From Rhodocyclaceae bacterium (GTDB lineage Bacteria; Pseudomonadota; Gammaproteobacteria; Burkholderiales; Rhodocyclaceae): a stretch of 6,600 nucleotides of DNA. Position numbers and translations under genes: made by a program. Below the pieces are notes generated by a model, which worked only from the letters and a program-made list of their open reading frames with translations, did no database searches and had not been told where the DNA came from. Location: contig PNJM01000150.1 of NCBI GenBank assembly GCA_013821865.1, positions 1-6,600 on the forward strand. Direction: 5' to 3'. Shown here piece by piece: positions 1 through 3,851 of the stretch (position 1 is the stretch's first letter; the number at the start of each line of letters is the position of its first letter).

Positions 1-84
1 GGTTTCCGCGAGCGAAAAGAAACCGGAAACGATGAGCAGCGCGATCAGCGCGGCAATTTGCGCCGAGAGGGGGACGTCGATCAA
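1..84 (-). CDS. CorB/HlyC-type DUF21 (CNNM) membrane protein, N-terminal fragment
   Basis: Only the first 28 codons are inside the window; the gene runs off the left edge. Read on the minus strand from a TTG at 84, the product begins M-I-D-V-P-L-S-A-Q, continues as a hydrophobic helix, and ends in S-G-F-F-S-L-A-E-T. That is the hallmark start of the DUF21 transmembrane domain in CorB/YfjD/HlyC-CorC proteins, which carry CBS domains and are linked to magnesium or cobalt efflux and resistance. No ATG or GTG lies in frame upstream before the ccsA-like gene, and homologues start at this point, so TTG is chosen although its Shine-Dalgarno match (AAGAA) is weak. The E. coli neighbours ypjD and yfjD are arranged in the same way. 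The transport role is family knowledge; CBS and CorC domains cannot be seen here. Confidence 0.75.
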   Translation of the reverse strand, partial: MIDVPLSAQIAALIALLIVSGFFSLAET

Positions 85-114
85 GCGGCGTTCTTGCGGA
101 AATGCGAAAAAAGC

Positions 115-143
115 AGTATCCCGGCCGGCCTGTTCCCTGTCAA
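115..143 (-). promoter_or_regulatory. Sigma70-type promoter for the CorB-type gene
   Basis: On the minus strand a perfect -35 TTGACA (143-138) is followed after exactly 17 bases by GATACT (120-115), four of six matches to TATAAT. The -35 overlaps the TGA stop of the ccsA-like gene (142-140). The predicted start of transcription is near 108, giving a leader of about 24 nt before the TTG at 84. The downstream gene could thus be expressed independently of its upstream neighbour. Seen in sequence; activity is inferred. Confidence 0.55.
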
Positions 144-967
144 CCGGCCCGGTCCAGAACGATTTCGAGAACGAAGCGGCTGCCGACATAAGCCAGCAGC
201 AGCGCGGCAAAGCCCGCCAGGGTCCAGCGCAGTGCGGTGCGGCCGCGCCAGCCGTAGGCGAAGCGCCCGACCAGCAGCGCCGCGAAGATCAGCCACGAAA
301 TGATCGAAAACAGCGTCTTGTGGTTGAATTCCATCGCCTTGCCGAACAGGGTTTCCGAGAAGGCGATTCCCGAGGCGAGCGTCAGCGTGAGCAGCACGAA
401 GGCGATGAGGATGAGCCGGAACAGCAGCGCTTCCATCGTCAGCAGCGGCGGCAGGCTCGCCAGCGGCCTGGTCAGTTCGCCGCGATGCAGTCGCCGCTCG
501 GCCACCGCCATGATGATGGCGTGGAGCGCGGCCAGGGTGAACAGGCTGTAGGCCACCATGGCGATGAGGAAGTGAACGCGGAACATGGGAGAGGCAGCGT
601 TGGCCAGCAGGTGCTGGCCGGGGAAGAGGGCGGGCAGCAGGGTGCATACCGCGGCCAGCGGCAGCGCCAGGGGTTGCAGTCCTTCCATGCGGGCATGGAA
701 GCTCTCGACCCAGTAAATCAGCACGGCAAGCCAGAGCATGAGCGAAAGCGCCGCGCCGAAGCCGAAGCGCATCGCGCCACCGCCGAACAATTCGCTGTAA
801 AGCGCCGAGGCATGCAGCAGCAGCGCCGCCAGCAGCGCCAGCCTCTCCCATGCCAGCATGCCGCGCGGCATCGCCGGCGCCACGGACGCCCAGCGGGTGC
901 GCCAGAAATGGAAGCCCAGGAAAGCGTACAACGAGGCGGGGAGCAGATGCGGTAAAATTGCCGGCAT
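140..967 (-). CDS. CcsA/YpjD-like cytochrome c assembly-type inner membrane protein
   Basis: This is a 275-aa, very hydrophobic protein with about eight predicted membrane helices (near residues 3-20, 41-59, 69-88, 97-116, 131-153, 180-201, 218-235 and 246-263). Conserved histidines sit at H132 (F-R-V-H-F-L-I-A) and H216 (F-N-H-K-T-L-F-S). These match the pattern of the CcsA/CcmF/CcmC haem-handling superfamily, in which such histidines ligate haem. The length, and the position next to and divergent from ffh, match E. coli ypjD, so a YpjD-type orphan is more likely than the CcsA of a full System II locus (no ccsB/resB is visible). A strict tryptophan-rich WWD loop is not evident. The role in haem or cytochrome c maturation is family inference; YpjD itself is poorly characterised. 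The ATG at 967 is chosen because the first helix starts there, although its Shine-Dalgarno is poor. The stop overlaps the promoter of the next gene. Confidence 0.85.
   Translation of the reverse strand: MPAILPHLLPASLYAFLGFHFWRTRWASVAPAMPRGMLAWERLALLAALLLHASALYSELFGGGAMRFGFGAALSLMLWLAVLIYWVESFHARMEGLQPLALPLAAVCTLLPALFPGQHLLANAASPMFRVHFLIAMVAYSLFTLAALHAIIMAVAERRLHRGELTRPLASLPPLLTMEALLFRLILIAFVLLTLTLASGIAFSETLFGKAMEFNHKTLFSIISWLIFAALLVGRFAYGWRGRTALRWTLAGFAALLLAYVGSRFVLEIVLDRAG
953..958 (+). promoter_or_regulatory. Possible -10 element for ffh
   Basis: TAAAAT lies 49 bases ahead of the ffh ATG, inside the first codons of the divergent ccsA-like gene. No good -35 lies 16-18 bases upstream, so the case rests on the hexamer and its position. 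The gap between the two divergent genes (968-1006) is only 39 bp, so at least one promoter must overlap coding sequence. A GTAAA/TTTAC inverted repeat (952-956 and 976-980) surrounds the region but is short. Confidence 0.3.
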
Positions 968-1006
968 TCCGCGAGTTTACAACCTTCCCAACCGAATCGG
1001 AACATC

Positions 1007-2362
1007 ATGCTGGACAATCTGACGCAGCGCCTGTCGCGCGTGGTCAAGACGCTGCGCGGCCAGGCGCGCCTGACCGAGGACAACGTTGCCGATGCCCTGC
1101 GCGAGGTGCGCATGGCACTGCTCGAAGCCGATGTCGCGCTGCCGGTGGTCAAGGAGCTCATTGCGCGCATCAGGGAAAAGGCGATCGGCCAGGAGGTGAT
1201 CGGCAGCCTGACGCCCGGCCAGGCGCTGGTCGGCGTCGTGCATCGCGAACTGGCCGAACTGATGGGCGGCAGCCACAGCGGCCTCAACCTGGCCGTGCAG
1301 CCGCCGGCGGTAATCCTGATGGCCGGCCTGCAAGGCGCCGGCAAGACCACCACGACGGGCAAGCTGGGCAAGCTGCTCAGGGAGCGCCAGAAGAAGAAGG
1401 TGCTGGTTGCCAGCTGCGACGTCTATCGTCCGGCGGCCATCGAACAGCTGCGCCTGGTGGCCGGGCAGGCGGGCATCGACTTCTTCCCTTCGCATGCCGG
1501 CGAAAAGCCGGCCGATATTGCGCTCGCCGCCCTCGATTACGCCAGGAAGCACTACCACGATGTGCTGTTCGTCGATACTGCCGGCCGCCTGGCCATCGAC
1601 GAGGCGATGATGCGCGAGGTGGCTGAGCTGCATGCCTTGCTTAGGCCGGTCGAGACGTTGTTCGTGGTGGACGCCATGCAGGGCCAGGATGCGGTCAATA
1701 CCGCTCGCGCTTTCAACGAGGCCCTGCCGCTTACGGGTGTCATCCTTACCAAGCTCGACGGTGACGCCCGCGGTGGTGCGGCCCTCTCGGTGCGCCACGT
1801 CACCGGCAAGCCGCTCAAGTACGCCGGCGTAGGCGAGAAGCTGACCGGCCTGGAGGAGTTCCATCCCGAGCGCATGGCCTCGCGCATCCTCGGCATGGGC
1901 GATGTTCTTGGCCTGATCGAAGAAGCCCAGCGCGGGATAGACCAGGAGAAGGCGAAGGATTTCGCGCAGAAGCTGAAGTCCGGCAAGGGCTTCGACCTCA
2001 ACGATTTCAAGGAGCAGATCGGCCAGATGCGCAAGATGGGCGGGCTGTCCGGCCTGCTCGACAAGCTGCCGGCGCAGTTCGCCCAGGCCGCCCAGCAGGC
2101 GCAGGGACAGATCGAGGACAAGGCCGTGCGCCGTCTCGAAGGCATCATCAATTCCATGACGCCGGCCGAGCGCGCCAAGCCTGAACTCATCAAGGCCTCG
2201 CGCAAGCGACGCATCGCGGCCGGCGCCGGCGTGCAGGTGCAGGAAGTAAACCGTCTGCTCAACCAGTTCGAGCAAACCCAGAAGATGATGAAGCAGTTCT
2301 CCAAGGGAGGCATGCAGAAGCTCATGCGCGGCATGAAGGGCATGCTGCCGGGCATGCGGTAA
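1007..2362 (+). CDS. ffh: Signal recognition particle GTPase Ffh (SRP54 homologue)
   Basis: This 451-aa protein is about the usual length for bacterial Ffh. It binds signal sequences emerging from the ribosome, pairs with 4.5S RNA, and delivers nascent membrane proteins to FtsY at the inner membrane. The N domain is residues 1-95. The G domain carries the P-loop G-L-Q-G-A-G-K-T-T (107-115), D-V-Y-R-P (138-142), D-T-A-G-R (190-194) and the guanine-specificity motif T-K-L-D (248-251) followed by G-D-A-R-G-G. The M domain (about 296-451) has the RNA-binding stretch S-R-K-R-R-I-A-A-G-A-G (398-408) and a methionine-rich tail from about 427. The ATG at 1007 is preceded by a weak GGAA. All key residues are present and no disruption is seen. 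The stop lies 4 bp before the next gene, so the two are probably cotranscribed. Confidence 0.98.
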   Translation: MLDNLTQRLSRVVKTLRGQARLTEDNVADALREVRMALLEADVALPVVKELIARIREKAIGQEVIGSLTPGQALVGVVHRELAELMGGSHSGLNLAVQPPAVILMAGLQGAGKTTTTGKLGKLLRERQKKKVLVASCDVYRPAAIEQLRLVAGQAGIDFFPSHAGEKPADIALAALDYARKHYHDVLFVDTAGRLAIDEAMMREVAELHALLRPVETLFVVDAMQGQDAVNTARAFNEALPLTGVILTKLDGDARGGAALSVRHVTGKPLKYAGVGEKLTGLEEFHPERMASRILGMGDVLGLIEEAQRGIDQEKAKDFAQKLKSGKGFDLNDFKEQIGQMRKMGGLSGLLDKLPAQFAQAAQQAQGQIEDKAVRRLEGIINSMTPAERAKPELIKASRKRRIAAGAGVQVQEVNRLLNQFEQTQKMMKQFSKGGMQKLMRGMKGMLPGMR

Positions 2363-2366
2363 GGCC

Positions 2367-2831
2367 ATGGCGCCGGCGATTCCGCCCAAGAAGCAGCTCT
2401 TCCACCATTTCGCCCGGGTGGCGAAAGCCCTCGCCCACGCCAACCGGCTCGAACTGCTGGAGGCGCTGGCCCAGGTCGAGCGCATCGTGCGCGACAATTT
2501 CGAGCGGCGCGACACGCTCACCCCGGTACGGCGGGAGGAACTGTTCGAACTGGTGCGCAACGGCGAGGCAGTGGTCATCGACGTGCGGCCTTCCAGCGAA
2601 TTCTCTGCCGGGCACATCCCGGGCGCCATCAACGTTCCCCTGGAATCCCTGCCGCGCCAATTGAAGAAGCTGCCGAAAGGCCAGGAGATCGTCGCCTACT
2701 GCCGTGGCCCCTACTGCATGCTGGCCTTCGAGGCGGTCGAGCAGTTGCGCAAGAAGGGCTTCCGTGCGCGGCGGCTGGAGGACGGTTTCCCCGAGTGGAA
2801 GGCCGACAGCCTGCCGGTCGATGAGAAGTAG
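2367..2831 (+). CDS. Rhodanese-domain protein, remnant of an ArsR-rhodanese fusion lacking its winged helix
   Basis: A 154-aa protein starting 4 bp after the ffh stop (AAGG just upstream), so probably translated from the ffh message. Residues 8-36 resemble the first helices of ArsR-type regulators (F-A-R-V-A-K-A-L, then R-L-E-L-L-E-A-L-A-Q). From residue 37 (V-E-R-I-V-R-D) the sequence jumps to the linker before the rhodanese domain (about 50-150). That domain has D-V-R-P (72-75), A-G-H-I-P (81-85) and the active-site loop C-R-G-P-Y-C (112-117), C112 being the expected sulfur-carrying cysteine. Against the full-length paralogue at 2958-3629, some 67 residues covering the whole winged helix are missing, in frame. 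The rhodanese domains are about half identical by eye. It should be a cytoplasmic sulfurtransferase or persulfide carrier, or a non-DNA-binding partner of the paralogue; both roles are inferred. Only two cysteines occur, both in the loop. Confidence 0.85.
   Translation: MAPAIPPKKQLFHHFARVAKALAHANRLELLEALAQVERIVRDNFERRDTLTPVRREELFELVRNGEAVVIDVRPSSEFSAGHIPGAINVPLESLPRQLKKLPKGQEIVAYCRGPYCMLAFEAVEQLRKKGFRARRLEDGFPEWKADSLPVDEK
2684..2704 (+). repeat. 21-nt perfect direct repeat, copy 1 (rhodanese active-site region)
   Basis: These 21 bases are identical to 3473-3493, 789 bp downstream. Both copies encode the strand and loop leading to the catalytic cysteine (E-I-V-A-Y-C-R). The repeat reflects paralogy rather than a mobile element. 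Confidence 0.85.
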
Positions 2832-2957
2832 TCGCCGTATCGTCTGAGGCAGGGCTGGTGGTCTTGCTGGTGGCGGGGCGCCAGTCAGGGCGTGGCGGAT
2901 GACCAACGCGCATAGCGACTGCGCTTCGTGCCTCGTTGCGATCCTGGGCAGGAGTCC
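2832..2957 (+). other. Intergenic gap between the two rhodanese genes
   Basis: No gene is supported in these 126 bp. They hold the strong Shine-Dalgarno of the next gene (AGGAG, 2950-2954) and a short inverted repeat GCGCA/TGCGC (2908-2912 and 2920-2924, 7-base gap) that could be a weak operator or a chance match. No convincing -35/-10 pair or T-tailed terminator is visible, so the downstream gene may be read from the ffh message or from a promoter that cannot be recognised here. Confidence 0.5.
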
Positions 2958-3629
2958 ATGAACAAGAGAAAAATCAAAGACCTCCTCTACGAACAGGTGG
3001 CGCGCGTGGGCAAGGCTCTGTCCAGCCCCAAGCGCCTGGAATTGCTGGAAGTGCTCGTCCAGGGAGAGAAGCGGGTAGACGCCTTGGCGCGCGAGGTGGA
3101 CATCGATATCAAGCTCGCCAGTTCGCATCTTCGCGTGCTGAAGGAGGCACGCTTGGTGAGTTCCCGGCGGGAAGGACGGTTCGTCGCGTATCGTCTGAGC
3201 GGCGATGACATCGGGAAGCTATGGGTCACCTTGCACACGGTCGCTGGGGAGCACTTGCTGGAGCTTCGCACCGTGTTAGAGAAGTTCGTGGCAGCACCCG
3301 AAAGTCTCACGCCTGAGACGCGGCTCGGGCTTCTCGACAAGGCAAAGCAAGGGGAGATACTGGTCCTGGACGTGCGCCCCGCAGCGGAGTATCGGGCCGG
3401 GCACCTGCCCTACGCGCGTTCCATACCCGTCCAGGAGCTGGAGCACAGGCTCGCCGAACTGTCCAGGGACCGGGAGATCGTCGCCTACTGCCGCGGACCC
3501 TTTTGCCTGTTCGCCACGGAAGCCGTAGCGCTGCTGCGCAAAAAGGGTTTCAACGCCTCGAAGCTTACCGACGGTATTGCCGAATGGGCTGAGGCCGGGC
3601 TTCCTCTTGCGAACAAGCCCGACACCTGA
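2958..3629 (+). CDS. ArsR-family winged-helix regulator fused to a rhodanese domain
   Basis: A 223-aa protein, counted from the ATG at 2958, which has AGGAG at 2950-2954. A GTG at 2928 would add ten residues but lacks such a site and is rejected. Residues 12-35 form the ArsR dimerisation helices, and 40-80 the winged helix (V-D-A-L-A-R-E, recognition helix near A-S-S-H-L-R-V-L-K-E, wing R-E-G-R-F-V-A-Y-R-L). The rhodanese domain (about 117-217) has D-V-R-P (138-141), A-G-H-L-P and the loop C-R-G-P-F-C (178-183). There are no cysteines in the ArsR part, so the classical ELCVC-type metal site is absent and the loop pair C178/C183 is the only thiol sensor candidate. It probably represses or derepresses nearby genes in response to a sulfur species, redox change or oxyanion; the ligand is unknown. 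Codons such as AGA, AAA, TTA and ATA are more frequent than in its neighbours, suggesting separate ancestry. Confidence 0.9.
   Translation: MNKRKIKDLLYEQVARVGKALSSPKRLELLEVLVQGEKRVDALAREVDIDIKLASSHLRVLKEARLVSSRREGRFVAYRLSGDDIGKLWVTLHTVAGEHLLELRTVLEKFVAAPESLTPETRLGLLDKAKQGEILVLDVRPAAEYRAGHLPYARSIPVQELEHRLAELSRDREIVAYCRGPFCLFATEAVALLRKKGFNASKLTDGIAEWAEAGLPLANKPDT
3473..3493 (+). repeat. 21-nt perfect direct repeat, copy 2
   Basis: This is the second copy of the 21-nt match to 2684-2704. It lies in the rhodanese active-site codons of the full-length regulator. The rest of the two genes is much more diverged at DNA level, so this block stands out. Confidence 0.85.
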
Positions 3630-3666
3630 GCCGCACTATTTCTCGCGTAACGGCGCATAGTTCGGC
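3630..3666 (+). terminator. Hairpin directly after the ArsR-rhodanese stop codon
   Basis: GCCGCACTAT (3630-3639) and ATAGTTCGGC (3657-3666) pair over ten positions with one mismatch (C3634/T3662), around a 17-base loop. The hairpin begins at the base after the TGA. No run of T follows, so it is not a canonical intrinsic terminator. It could protect the 3' end of the message or assist factor-dependent termination. Confidence 0.35.
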
Positions 3667-3742
3667 GCCCTGACTTCAGCACAGCCGTTCCGCTCCTCCA
3701 TTCGGATTTCTTCGGGCCAACTATCCAAGAGTCGTACGAATG

Positions 3743-3756
3743 TTGACTTAGGTCAA
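3743..3756 (+). promoter_or_regulatory. FNR/ANR/DNR-type binding site
   Basis: TTGAC-TTAG-GTCAA is a perfect five-base-arm palindrome with a four-base spacer, close to the FNR consensus TTGAT-N4-ATCAA and to ANR/DNR variants. Its centre (3749.5) is about 41.5 bases before a start near 3791, the classical class II activation distance, and a TATCCT hexamer sits where the -10 should be. This predicts induction of the downstream enzyme when oxygen is low, or by nitric oxide if the regulator is DNR-like. Confidence 0.7.
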
Positions 3757-3779
3757 TGTAGCAGAATACAGGACTTGGA

Positions 3780-3785
3780 TATCCT
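3780..3785 (+). promoter_or_regulatory. Putative -10 element of the molybdoenzyme promoter
   Basis: TATCCT matches TATAAT at four of six positions and lies at the right distance from the FNR-type box. The bases 17 upstream (3757-3762) do not resemble TTGACA, as expected for an activator-dependent promoter. Transcription would begin near 3791. Confidence 0.4.
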
Positions 3786-3836
3786 ATTTAGCACGTATGT
3801 AGTCATTAGCCGCTTTTATTCTTTCTCAAGACCCGA

Positions 3837-3851
3837 GGGAGGTGTACCTTG
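3837..3851 (+). promoter_or_regulatory. Strong ribosome binding site deciding a TTG start
   Basis: GGGAGGTG (3837-3844) is a near-ideal Shine-Dalgarno sequence. It stands about five bases ahead of the TTG at 3849, the only start that puts the twin-arginine motif in frame. An out-of-frame ATG follows at 3853, also within reach of the same site. Confidence 0.75.

Larger units (their letters stand above)
3667..3848 (+). promoter_or_regulatory. AT-richer control region ahead of the molybdoenzyme gene
   Basis: There is no gene here. Compared with the flanking coding DNA the stretch is visibly richer in A and T, especially after 3740. It holds an 8-bp palindrome TCGTACGA (3732-3739), the FNR-type box (3743-3756), a second palindrome GGATATCC (3777-3784) over the presumed -10, and an inverted repeat TATCCAAG/CTTGGATA (3722-3729 and 3774-3781) that encloses the FNR-type box. 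A leader of roughly 58 nt ends in a strong ribosome binding site. Confidence 0.6.

Noticed and set aside
32..955. A 307-codon plus-strand frame opposite the ccsA-like gene
   Set aside because: The product is rich in Q, R, E and G and non-globular, while the opposite strand encodes a coherent multi-helix membrane protein.
977..2632. A 551-codon open frame on the minus strand, antisense to ffh
   Set aside because: It has no domain signature and covers a complete, fully motif-bearing ffh plus part of the next gene.
2908..2924. GCGCA/TGCGC inverted repeat as an ArsR operator
   Set aside because: The arms are only five bases and do not resemble the AT-rich imperfect repeats usual for ArsR operators; it is kept only as a note in the intergenic entry.
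2928..2957. An upstream GTG start adding ten residues to the ArsR-rhodanese protein
   Set aside because: It lacks a Shine-Dalgarno, and the ATG at 2958 has AGGAG just upstream and fits family N termini.
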